NCBI RefSeq assembly: GCF_002836475.1 | Contig: NZ_PJBJ01000030.1 | Span: 372,001 to 436,000 of the forward strand | DNA from: Flavobacterium sp. ALD4 | Lineage (GTDB): Bacteria > Bacteroidota > Bacteroidia > Flavobacteriales > Flavobacteriaceae | Reading direction: 5' to 3' | DNA: 64,000 bases | Shown: piece after piece, positions 26,539 through 34,640 of the stretch | Position numbering within the stretch: position 1 is the stretch's first letter | Layout: every line of letters begins with the position of its first letter | Position numbers and translations under genes: made by a program | Notes under the pieces: model-generated | The model's input: the letters and a program-made list of their open reading frames with translations, nothing else | Told to the model about the DNA's origin: nothing | Databases searched by the model: none

Positions 26539-26894
26539 TTAATGCTTTATTTCATTTGCAAAAATAGAACTATTTTTGAGATGTACAAAACCAAATCCTA
26601 AAATCGGTAGTAATAAATTAGCATTTTTTTATTAGCAAATTGTAATTAATTCATAATTAGTACTTAATACAAAAAAGCAAGAGAAAAAATTTTCTGTAAT
26701 CAAGACAGCAAGACACACTGTAAAAAAGCTATGACATCACATGATAGCTGTTCTTATTTTTAAAACAGGCGCTGAGCACTTATTTTATTTATTTGAAGTT
26801 TGCTAACAGTTATAATTGGTATAACCTCAGCTGTGCAAAGTTTCCTGACTTTGAATTTTCAAAAAACTGCCTTATTTTGTATTAGCACTATTCA
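26539..26894. other. tRNA-Glu upstream region
   Basis: No gene. GCAAAGTTTCCTGACTTTGA at 26835-26854 is another copy of the first module of R1/R3, so the module is not limited to plus-strand gene ends. Confidence 0.4.
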
Positions 26895-27338
26895 TCATTG
26901 ACTTTCCTTGCTATCCATCATTTTCATACTTGATTGCATGCACTCTTTACTCATCATGCCTCCTTGCTGCATCATTTGCATCATCGCAGCCATGGTTTTC
27001 CCGTCCTTCATCATTTCACCCATCATGGATTGCATCATTTCTGAATTAGCCATTGTTCCATGCATGAAACTTTTTGTCATCATGCTGTCTTTCATCATCA
27101 TTTGCATTCCGTTATTGCCCATCATCATTTTATTTCCTTGCATCATGTGCATGGCGTCTGGATTACCATGCATGTTTACCATGAATTCTGTCAAAAACTC
27201 AGGATTACTGGCAATGGCATCAAAAACTTCAGTCCTTGATTTCGAGTTTTCAAGAATTGATTTACTGTCTGTTTTTTGGTTGCAACTGTTTAATGTTAAT
27301 AAACCAATTGCCGAAAAAATAATTAATACTGTTTTCAT
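26895..27338 (-). CDS. Methionine-rich lipoprotein (copper-binding candidate)
   Basis: 147 residues. Lipobox LNSC after a hydrophobic leader, so it is membrane-anchored outside the cytoplasm. About 33 Met fall in the last 95 residues, in MMM and MxxM clusters with His (MHMMQGNKMMMG). Such Met clusters bind Cu(I). KSRTEVFDAIASNPEFLTEFM matches the beginning of the paralogue at 30781, so the two derive from a duplication. It is last gene of the copper island in the direction of transcription. Confidence 0.8.
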   Translation of the reverse strand: MKTVLIIFSAIGLLTLNSCNQKTDSKSILENSKSRTEVFDAIASNPEFLTEFMVNMHGNPDAMHMMQGNKMMMGNNGMQMMMKDSMMTKSFMHGTMANSEMMQSMMGEMMKDGKTMAAMMQMMQQGGMMSKECMQSSMKMMDSKESQ

Positions 27339-27636
27339 ATTATTTGATTTTAGTTAATAATTACTATTTAGTAGTTAGCCGATTTAAGAAAGACTTCTGT
27401 TTTTTATCCGGCTGTTAGTTTTATTCTTACTCTTATGTGCAGTTTTATAGTTTCTCGGTTTTGTATGGTTAAATCAGCTGCTGAAGATGTTAAAAGATAT
27501 CTATTCCGCGCCTCTGCTATAGTTGCGCACCAAATTCTTCCATTTCTAAATCCATTTCACAAGCAGTGACCATAATTTGAAATAATTATTTCTGTACTGT
27601 ATATCCGGCTCGTAAATAAATTTATACCAATGGATT
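27339..27636. other. Gap between the oxidase fusion gene and the Met-rich lipoprotein
   Basis: About 300 bases with no supported gene. A short minus-strand frame reading MVTACEMDLEMEEFGAQL then stop is too short and isolated to call. Confidence 0.35.
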
Positions 27637-30135
27637 TTAAAATCTGACAGACAACCCACCTCCCGCACCGAATCGATTATCGTAACTTCCCATTAATGAA
27701 ACGTTTCTTGATAACATATACTCAGCACCAGCACTACAAACGGTGTCTGATGTATACTCTTTAGCAACAGGAAGATCATTTACCAAACCTAAATCCAGTC
27801 TATATTCATAATATCCAAACACTGAAAATTTAGGGAATATCATTATACTTCTTCCTAAGGAAATTCGCGGTCTAAGTTCATTATCAATTCTCGCATCAAG
27901 AGCAAATAAATAGGGAGTCAAAAATCGGATACCAACTACTGCGGTAGTATTAAACGAATCAAAACTATCTTCCTTATCGTTTTCTATGTTTACACCCCCA
28001 AAAACCCGCAAGTAATCGTGTAAATATCTTTCGTAGGTAACTTCACCTTCGATATTTTTGTTCCATCCATATTCCAAGGACACGTTAAATTGATTTCTTA
28101 AGTTGGAAGCCGCTAATTGTAAAGCCGTAAAATGAGATGCTGCATCCACCATTCCCCAAGAATAATATCTGTTTGTTTCAGCAACTAACTCAGAAATGGG
28201 AAATCCTTTCATACGAGTATCCCGTGGAGTATCATAACTAAAGACTCTTGCCATACCTCCCATCATATGGTATAATACATGACAATGGAAAAACCAATCT
28301 CCATATTCATTTCCGTAAAATTCTATGGTGACATTCTCCATTGGAGGTACATTTACGGTATGCTTTAGAGGCGAGTAATCTCCATTTTTATTGATCACTC
28401 TAAAGAAATGGCCGTGCAAGTGCATCGGGTGATGCATCATAGTTAGATTGTTCAATGTTATTCTTGTGACCTGCCCTCCTTCAATCTTTATTTTATCGGT
28501 TTCAGCTAGAGGAACACCATTCATACTCCAGATATAGCGCTGCATATTTCCTGTTAGGTTCAACAGGATTTCTTTCACAGGCGCATTAGCAGAATAGTTT
28601 GTTTTTACCGGTGATCTTAGATAGTCATAATTGTATTCTGAAAATAGATTCATTCCTTCCATTTTCATTTCGCTTTCCATGCCATTTCCCTTCTTAGAAT
28701 CAGCTACTACCATATGGTTTTCTTGCATACCGTCCATTTGTGTTTTCGAATGATCCATTTTCGAATGATCCATTTCCATTCCTTTCATTGTAGAATCTTT
28801 GGGCATATCCATTTGCTTGTGCTTCATGTCGTCCATCTTCATCCCTTTCATTTTCGAATGATCTATTTGCATTCCCTTCATTGTAGAATCTTTAGGCATA
28901 TCCATTTGCTTGTGCTTCATGTCGTCCATCTTCATCCCTTTCATTTTCGAATGATCCATTTGCATTCCCTTCATTGCAGAATCTTTGGGCATATCCATTT
29001 GCATGCCATATTCGTTCTTTATTTTGAAACGTTCGTCTTTTTTCGGGCGATACTTTATTGCATGAGCTCCCATTTTCATGTCCATCTTCGCCATCTTTTG
29101 CATCATACCAATTTTGTCTGGTCTTGGAACAACTTGCGCTGCTAAAGTTTTACCGCTTCCCAGAAAGGCCGAAGCCGTACCTGAACCATCCTGTGCCGTA
29201 ATTCTATATTCAATTTTACCGTCTTCAGGAATGGTCACAATGAAATCATAGGTTTCTGCGACACCAATAAATGTCTTGTTTTTGACAACCGGTACTACGT
29301 CATGACCATCTGCTGAAACAAGTACCGGATCTTCGCCGCCAAAAGTCATCCAAAAAGAAGTGGAAGCTCCGCCATTAATAACGCGTACTCTTACCTTTTC
29401 TCCCGATTTAAAATCAGGATATTCGATGGCCTGTTTTCCATTAATCAAAAATGCAGGATAATATACATCCGCAATATCAGCCCCGCCCATACGCTGTCTC
29501 CAAAAGTCCAATTGTGCTCCAAATGCTCCTCTTGCAATAACTTTATTAAGCGGTGTTGAAGTCCCTTTTCTTATCCCGTACCATTCGTTACCTCGTTTTA
29601 AATTTCGTAAAACATTCATCGGTTTTTCATTGGTCCAATCCGATAACATGAGTACCACTTCTTTGTCATACAACAATGTTTCCTTCTGTGGATGAATAAC
29701 AATAGATCCATACACTCCGCTTTGCTCTTGTAACATGGTATGGGAATGATACCAATACGTTCCAGATTGATTGATAGGAAATTCATAATTAAGGGTTTGC
29801 CCGGGTTTAATGGGAGGTGTATTTAAATACGGTACACCATCATAAAAATTTGGTAAAATAAGTCCGTGCCAATGGATGGACGTTTCTTCCTTCATTTCAT
29901 TTTTAACATGAATAATAGCATACTCTCCTTCAGTAAATTCCAATACTGGACCCGGTATGCTTCCATTTACCGTCATTCCTTTTACAGCTACCCCTGCTTT
30001 ATTAACCACTTCCTCGTTAATGGTGAGTGTGTATTCTTTTACTGGAAGATTCTCGACGTTGCCTTCTACAACCTGACTAAAAATAGATTGGGATACAATA
30101 AAAATCAATAATACTCTATATATGTAAGTCTTCAT
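27637..30135 (-). CDS. Multicopper oxidase (CopA type) fused to a CopB-like beta-barrel
   Basis: 832 residues from the ATG at 30135 (signal peptide MKTYIYRVLLIFIVSQSIFS); the frame opens upstream at 30192. The N-terminal 630 residues are a multicopper oxidase: HWHG 88-91, YWYHSH 127-132, PMHLHGH and the type-1 site HCHVLYHMMGG. A Met/His/Asp-rich insert (about 385-490) has three 31-residue repeats. The last 180 residues (SWGMVDAASHFTALQ, NVSLEYGWNKNIEGEVTYERYL, ending GGLSVRF) look like the outer-membrane barrel CopB, including a terminal Phe. It probably oxidises Cu(I) in the periplasm while tethered to the outer membrane. Confidence 0.85.
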   Translation of the reverse strand: MKTYIYRVLLIFIVSQSIFSQVVEGNVENLPVKEYTLTINEEVVNKAGVAVKGMTVNGSIPGPVLEFTEGEYAIIHVKNEMKEETSIHWHGLILPNFYDGVPYLNTPPIKPGQTLNYEFPINQSGTYWYHSHTMLQEQSGVYGSIVIHPQKETLLYDKEVVLMLSDWTNEKPMNVLRNLKRGNEWYGIRKGTSTPLNKVIARGAFGAQLDFWRQRMGGADIADVYYPAFLINGKQAIEYPDFKSGEKVRVRVINGGASTSFWMTFGGEDPVLVSADGHDVVPVVKNKTFIGVAETYDFIVTIPEDGKIEYRITAQDGSGTASAFLGSGKTLAAQVVPRPDKIGMMQKMAKMDMKMGAHAIKYRPKKDERFKIKNEYGMQMDMPKDSAMKGMQMDHSKMKGMKMDDMKHKQMDMPKDSTMKGMQIDHSKMKGMKMDDMKHKQMDMPKDSTMKGMEMDHSKMDHSKTQMDGMQENHMVVADSKKGNGMESEMKMEGMNLFSEYNYDYLRSPVKTNYSANAPVKEILLNLTGNMQRYIWSMNGVPLAETDKIKIEGGQVTRITLNNLTMMHHPMHLHGHFFRVINKNGDYSPLKHTVNVPPMENVTIEFYGNEYGDWFFHCHVLYHMMGGMARVFSYDTPRDTRMKGFPISELVAETNRYYSWGMVDAASHFTALQLAASNLRNQFNVSLEYGWNKNIEGEVTYERYLHDYLRVFGGVNIENDKEDSFDSFNTTAVVGIRFLTPYLFALDARIDNELRPRISLGRSIMIFPKFSVFGYYEYRLDLGLVNDLPVAKEYTSDTVCSAGAEYMLSRNVSLMGSYDNRFGAGGGLSVRF
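28730..28998 (-). repeat. 93-base tandem repeat inside the multicopper oxidase gene
   Basis: Three in-frame units start at 28998, 28905 and 28812 (minus strand), period 93 bases, 31 residues each, beginning MDMPKDS and containing MKGMQMDHSKMKGMKMDD. The third unit diverges after DHSK. They encode a flexible copper-binding insert and are likely to vary in copy number. Confidence 0.85.
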
Positions 30136-30206
30136 CTTATTGTTTTTAATTATTGATCTTAAATGCAATTTGACTTGCTGAATAAGGGGCACTGTTAAAA
30201 ACGAGG

Positions 30207-30593
30207 CTATAAAGTATTAATTACTTTTTGTAGCTTGTCTCTGATTTCTGTCGCTATTTCGCCAAGTGCTGCACTTTCTACCGCTTGCATCGATGCTGCC
30301 GGATCAACTGCCGAAACTTCTACCTGACCTTTTACTTTCTCTTGAACAATAACATTGCAAGGCAGCATGGTTCCTATTTTATCTTCTGCCAGTAGCGCTT
30401 TGTAAGCGGAAGCCGGATTGCAGGCTCCCAGAATGGTGTAATTATAAAAATCTACATCTAGTTTCTTTTTTAATGTTGCCTTTAAATCGATTTCTGTTAG
30501 TACTCCAAACCCTTCCAATTTAAGAGCTGCTGTAACTTTCTCTATTGCATTTTCAAAACTGTCGTTAATTGTTCTACTGAAATAATATTCCAT
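30207..30593 (-). CDS. DUF302 domain-containing protein
   Basis: 128 residues starting MEYYFSRTINDSFENAIEKVT. The alternation of helices and strands with KLDVDFYNYTILGACNPASAYKALLAEDKIGTMLPCNVIV is the DUF302 fold. Homologues are often encoded beside copper or sulfur-oxidation genes and have a conserved Cys pair (GACNP and LPCNV) able to bind metal or react as a thiol. No signal peptide, so cytoplasmic. It lies in the copper operon between a tiny membrane protein and the oxidase fusion. Confidence 0.9.
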   Translation of the reverse strand: MEYYFSRTINDSFENAIEKVTAALKLEGFGVLTEIDLKATLKKKLDVDFYNYTILGACNPASAYKALLAEDKIGTMLPCNVIVQEKVKGQVEVSAVDPAASMQAVESAALGEIATEIRDKLQKVINTL

Positions 30594-30616
30594 AACTTTT
30601 TATTTTTTTAATTAAA

Positions 30617-30754
30617 TTATTTTCTTCTTCTGTAACGGTGAGCTACCGCTAATAGTATAAGTGCAAAAATCAATATAGAGCCCCACCAAAACCAATGCAT
30701 TCCCATAAAGGAGTAGCCATCCATATGCATTTCTCCATGTGCTGTATTATCCAT
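30617..30754 (-). CDS. 45-residue membrane protein in copper island
   Basis: ATG at 30754, TAA at 30617-30619. The sequence is MDNTAHGEMHMDGYSFMGMH, then WFWWGSILIFALILLAVAHR and YRRRK. The N-terminal Met/His patch (two His-Met pairs) precedes a single transmembrane helix, with a positive C-terminal tail inside, so the metal-binding face is outside the membrane. Gene spacing is 24 bases to the DUF302 gene, on the same strand. I know of no named family; it resembles small SHOCT-free membrane peptides of copper clusters. Confidence 0.75.
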   Translation of the reverse strand: MDNTAHGEMHMDGYSFMGMHWFWWGSILIFALILLAVAHRYRRRK

Positions 30755-30780
30755 AATATCAAGGTATTAGTGTTAAAAAA

Positions 30781-31335
30781 TTAATGATGGGCTTTATGAT
30801 CTTCTTTCTTTTCCATTTTTTCATCCATCGCTTTCATTTTGCTCTTATCCATTTTTTCTGCCTTCATTTTCTCCATTATTTTCATCATTTCTGGATTATC
30901 CATCATTGATTTACACATATCGGACATCATAGCATCATTATTTTTAGCTTTTTCCATCATGCCTTTCATCATGCCTTTCATCATTTCTGGATTATCCTCC
31001 ATCATTTTCATCATTGCAGGCATCATACTTTTCATCATTTCAGGATTACCCTTCATCATTTTCATCATTTCAGGCATCATGCTTTTCATCATTTCAGGAT
31101 TTTCTTTCATCTTCTCCATCATTATGACATGATGCTCTTTCATCATCATCATTTTACCGCTTTTGCTGCTCATCAACGCGCCCATCATCTCTTTTGACAT
31201 CATTTCGTCATTGGCGATAGTGTTCATGATTTCGGTTCTCTTCTCTGATTTTGAGAGTACCTGATTCGTTGACTGACAGGAATACAATAGTCCAATTAGA
31301 CCGGTTGCAAAGGCAAATTTCTGTAGTGTTTTCAT
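30781..31335 (-). CDS. Methionine-rich lipoprotein with 18-residue repeats
   Basis: 184 residues. A signal peptide with lipobox LYSC (YSCQST) anchors it. After KSEKRTEIMNTIANDEMMSKEMM, shared with the paralogue at 26895, come three tandem units of 18 residues beginning NPEMMK, followed by a charged tail DEKMEKKEDHKAHH. The Met clusters and terminal His fit Cu(I)/Ag(I) binding in the periplasm or on the outer membrane. It directly follows the P-type ATPase gene by 53 bases, consistent with handing over exported copper. Confidence 0.85.
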   Translation of the reverse strand: MKTLQKFAFATGLIGLLYSCQSTNQVLSKSEKRTEIMNTIANDEMMSKEMMGALMSSKSGKMMMMKEHHVIMMEKMKENPEMMKSMMPEMMKMMKGNPEMMKSMMPAMMKMMEDNPEMMKGMMKGMMEKAKNNDAMMSDMCKSMMDNPEMMKIMEKMKAEKMDKSKMKAMDEKMEKKEDHKAHH

Positions 31336-31388
31336 AGTATTTTATTTTATAGATTAAAATATTTATATTAACAGTCAACTTTAGCGCC

Positions 31389-33878
31389 TTAAAATTTCAA
31401 ATTTCGCAGTCGCAGTGCATTTGCAATAACGGAAACCGAACTAAAGCTCATTGCCAAAGCAGCAATCATCGGCGAAAGCAAGAGTCCGAAAAAAGGATAT
31501 AAAACCCCTGCGGCAATGGGGATTCCGAGTACATTATAGAAGAACGCAAAAAATAAATTTTGATTTATATTTTTCATCACGGCATGACTTAATGCTTTAG
31601 CCTTGACAATCCCTTGCAAATCTCCTTTGACCAAAGTTATTTTGGCGCTTTCGATTGCTACATCGGTTCCGGTTCCCATAGCAATACCAATATCGGCTTG
31701 CGCCAATGCCGGAGCATCATTAATTCCGTCTCCTGCCATAGCTACAATTTTACCTTGGTCTTGTAATCTTTTAATTTCCTTTAATTTATCCTCCGGCAGA
31801 CAACCCGCTATAAACGAACTCAAATGCAATTCGTCAGCGACTGCTTTGGCGGTGTTCTCATTATCGCCCGTAAGCATAATCACTTCGATTCCTTGATTCA
31901 TTAATTCCTTTATTGCAGCCACACTCGTACTTTTAATCGCATCTGTTATTGTTACATAACCCAAAACCTGAGTGTCTACAGAAATATAAGACACTGTTTT
32001 TCCTAGTTTCTGCTCAGCTACTATTTTAGCTGTTAAATCATCTGCAATTTTTGAATTATTTTGCTCCATCAATTTTGCATTTCCAAGTGCGACTTTTTTA
32101 CCATTTACCGTTCCAACTACTCCTTTTCCTGTAATGGATTCAAAGTCTTTCGCTTCTAATAAGGTAACCTTTTTCGCTTTCGCAAAATTGACTACGGCTT
32201 CCGCCAAAGGATGCTCGCTATACTGATTCACCGAGGCAATCATTTGCAACAAATCTTCCTCTTCATTTTGAGTTGAAAATACTTTCTCTACAGATGGCTT
32301 ACCTTCAGTAATTGTTCCCGTTTTATCAGTAATCAGAACATTTACCTTATTCATATTTTCTAAGGCTTCCGCATTTTTTATCAAAACCCCAGATTGCGCT
32401 CCTTTACCCACTCCCACCATCACTGACATGGGGGTTGCTAACCCTAAGGCACAAGGGCAAGCTATAATCAAAACAGCGATTGCATTTATAAATCCGTAAA
32501 CGATTGCTGGCTCAGGGCCATATTTCACCCAAACAAAAAACGTTATAATGGAAACTAATACAACAATAGGCACAAAATACTTAGATATTCTGTCGGCCAG
32601 TTTTTGTATCGGTGCTCTGGAGCGACTGGCTGAATTAACCATTTGCACAATTTGCGAAAGCAAGGTTTCTGAACCAATTTTTTCGGCAATCATCACAAAG
32701 GATTTATTTCCGTTAATTGTACCTGCAATAACTGCATCGTCTGCTTTTTTATCCACAGGAATGGGTTCACCCGAAATCATAGATTCATCGATAGTAGTTT
32801 CCCCTTCGGAAATTTTTCCGTCAACAGGAATTTTTTCACCTGGTTTCACCCGAAGCAAATCGTCTTTTTTGATATCATGAACAGAAATAACTTTATCGCT
32901 TCCATCAATGACCAGAGTAGCCACCGTGGGCGCTAATTTCAATAATTCTTTTATGGCACCGCTGGTTCTGCTATGTGCTTTAGCCTCTAATAACTGACCT
33001 AACAAAACCAAGGTTAGTATCACCGTTGTTGCTTCAAAATATAAATGTACCGTTCCGCTTTCTGTTTTGAATTCATTTGGAAAAAGTTCTGGAAAGAACA
33101 AGCCAAACAAGCTAAATAGAAAAGCCACACCGGAACCAATTCCAATCAGGGTAAACATATTTAAGTTCCATGTAATAACCGACTTCCAGGCACGTAGAAA
33201 AAACATCCAGGTAGCATAAAAAACGACCGGAAGTGATAAGGCAAACTGCACCCAGTTCCAACTCGAGGTATCCATTATTTTTAGTAGCGGGTTATCGGGT
33301 ATCATTTCTGACATCGCGATGATAAAAATAGGCAGCGTAAAGAGAATGGCTATTTTCATTTTACGCCATAAGTCAATATATGCTTTGTTATCTTCACTTT
33401 CAGTAGGCTCCATAGGTACTAAATCCATTCCGCAGGTGGGACAGGAGCCCGGCCCTTCCTGGATAATTTCAGGATGCATGGGGCAGGTGTACATTGTTTT
33501 CGCTGGTGTTAGGTCTGGTGCCTGTACTAGGTCCATACCACAAATGGGACAATCGCCCGCTTCATCATATACTTTATCGTCTTCGCAAAACATGGGGCAG
33601 TAGTATTTTCCTGCAGCATTCTTTGGAGGTGCTACAGCAACTTCGTCTGTTGGTAATAGAGCATCATTTGGATTGAAAACCTTTATCGAGTAATTACCCG
33701 CAGCTGAAAGCAATTCTTGAAAGTGAATAGTTTGGATGGGTTTCCCCATCGAGATAGTAGCTATTGGCGGATTTAAAGTCACGACAGCCTGAACGCCTTG
33801 CATAGCATTCAAGGTTTTTTCCACTTTGGTACGACACCCATCGCAGCTCATTCCGGTAATAGTATATTTATATGTCAT
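31389..33878 (-). CDS. Copper-translocating P-type ATPase with HMA and metal-binding modules
   Basis: 829 residues, inner membrane, exports Cu(I)/Ag(I) from cytoplasm using ATP. HMA domain at 1-70 with CDGC at 12-15; two Cys-rich modules CPMFCE...CPICGM (94-115) and CPMHPE...CPTCGM (132-151); TM region; SGEP 369-372; CPC 474-476; phosphorylation motif DKTGT 518-522; GDGINDAPALAQAD in the hinge region. The double heavy-metal-binding module between HMA and TM is typical of silver/copper pumps of the SilP/CopA type. It is followed by Met-rich lipoprotein, tiny membrane protein and DUF302. Confidence 0.93.
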   Translation of the reverse strand: MTYKYTITGMSCDGCRTKVEKTLNAMQGVQAVVTLNPPIATISMGKPIQTIHFQELLSAAGNYSIKVFNPNDALLPTDEVAVAPPKNAAGKYYCPMFCEDDKVYDEAGDCPICGMDLVQAPDLTPAKTMYTCPMHPEIIQEGPGSCPTCGMDLVPMEPTESEDNKAYIDLWRKMKIAILFTLPIFIIAMSEMIPDNPLLKIMDTSSWNWVQFALSLPVVFYATWMFFLRAWKSVITWNLNMFTLIGIGSGVAFLFSLFGLFFPELFPNEFKTESGTVHLYFEATTVILTLVLLGQLLEAKAHSRTSGAIKELLKLAPTVATLVIDGSDKVISVHDIKKDDLLRVKPGEKIPVDGKISEGETTIDESMISGEPIPVDKKADDAVIAGTINGNKSFVMIAEKIGSETLLSQIVQMVNSASRSRAPIQKLADRISKYFVPIVVLVSIITFFVWVKYGPEPAIVYGFINAIAVLIIACPCALGLATPMSVMVGVGKGAQSGVLIKNAEALENMNKVNVLITDKTGTITEGKPSVEKVFSTQNEEEDLLQMIASVNQYSEHPLAEAVVNFAKAKKVTLLEAKDFESITGKGVVGTVNGKKVALGNAKLMEQNNSKIADDLTAKIVAEQKLGKTVSYISVDTQVLGYVTITDAIKSTSVAAIKELMNQGIEVIMLTGDNENTAKAVADELHLSSFIAGCLPEDKLKEIKRLQDQGKIVAMAGDGINDAPALAQADIGIAMGTGTDVAIESAKITLVKGDLQGIVKAKALSHAVMKNINQNLFFAFFYNVLGIPIAAGVLYPFFGLLLSPMIAALAMSFSSVSVIANALRLRNLKF

Positions 33879-33964
33879 TTTTTCAAAGCTTTAAATTAAC
33901 AGTACAAATATCCGAATGATTCTAATTGATGTTGTTACATAATTGTGGGTAAACTTTGTAAGAT

Positions 33965-34525
33965 TTATAATCCATCAATCTGTTTCCTCGTATTATCTTT
34001 TAATTGCTTGAATTGCGTAGGGGTATAACCCGTGATTTTTTTGAATTGACTACTTAAATGCGCGACGCTACTATAACTTAGTTGAATCGCAATCTCACTT
34101 AGCGTCATCTCATTATAAAGCAATAGTGCTTTTGCACGTTCAATTTTTTGAGCAATAAAATAATGGGCAATCGTTGCTCCTTCTTTTTCTGAAAACAGCT
34201 TGCTTAACATACTGTAATCCTGCCCCAAATCGTCTGCCAAATAGCTTGATAGATTTATTTTTAGTTGTTCCGTTTTATAATATACCAAGTCGATGACTCG
34301 GTTTTTAATCCTTTCAACAGTCTTGTTTTCCTTATCATCTAACAATTCGAAACCAATTGAAATCAGGTTTTTTGACAGCATTTGCTTTTGACTGTTGTCT
34401 AAATCAGTTGCAATTTCCACTTCCCCCAATTGAATAGAAAGAATAGAGAGCCCCATTTTTTCCAATTCAGACGTCACTACCATTTCACAACGACCACAAA
34501 CCATATTTTTTATATAGAGCTTCAT
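33965..34525 (-). CDS. AraC-type regulator with N-terminal HMA-like metal domain
   Basis: 186 residues. Residues 1-60 form an HMA-like ferredoxin fold with the metal pair CGRC at 10-13 (MKLYIKNMVCGRC); residues about 85-180 are an AraC DNA-binding domain with two helix-turn-helix units (LSEIAIQLSYSSVAHLSSQFKKITGYTPTQFK). A metal sensor joined to a DNA-binding domain explains how the island can be induced by cytosolic copper. It lies between the ATPase gene and the RND adaptor genes, same strand, so it may regulate both sides. Confidence 0.88.
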   Translation of the reverse strand: MKLYIKNMVCGRCEMVVTSELEKMGLSILSIQLGEVEIATDLDNSQKQMLSKNLISIGFELLDDKENKTVERIKNRVIDLVYYKTEQLKINLSSYLADDLGQDYSMLSKLFSEKEGATIAHYFIAQKIERAKALLLYNEMTLSEIAIQLSYSSVAHLSSQFKKITGYTPTQFKQLKDNTRKQIDGL

Positions 34526-34640
34526 TTATATAATAATTTTATGAATTACAACACCTTTAAAGCTCCTCAAGGCAGAACTAAGTTAATCAATTTTTACACA
34601 TTAAACAACTAATAAACAGAATGTTAAAAGTCCTATCCTA

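Noticed and set aside
27480..27600. Short minus-strand frame MVTACEMDLEMEEFGAQL
   Set aside because: Only 18 codons and isolated; not enough to call a DsrE-like fragment.
28714..29145. His/Phe-rich plus-strand frame opposite the oxidase repeat
   Set aside because: It is the antisense of the Met/His repeat region; its periodicity comes from the real gene.
30839..31132. Ile-rich plus-strand frame opposite the Met-rich lipoprotein
   Set aside because: Antisense of ATG-rich codons gives CAT/ATC repeats; no independent evidence.
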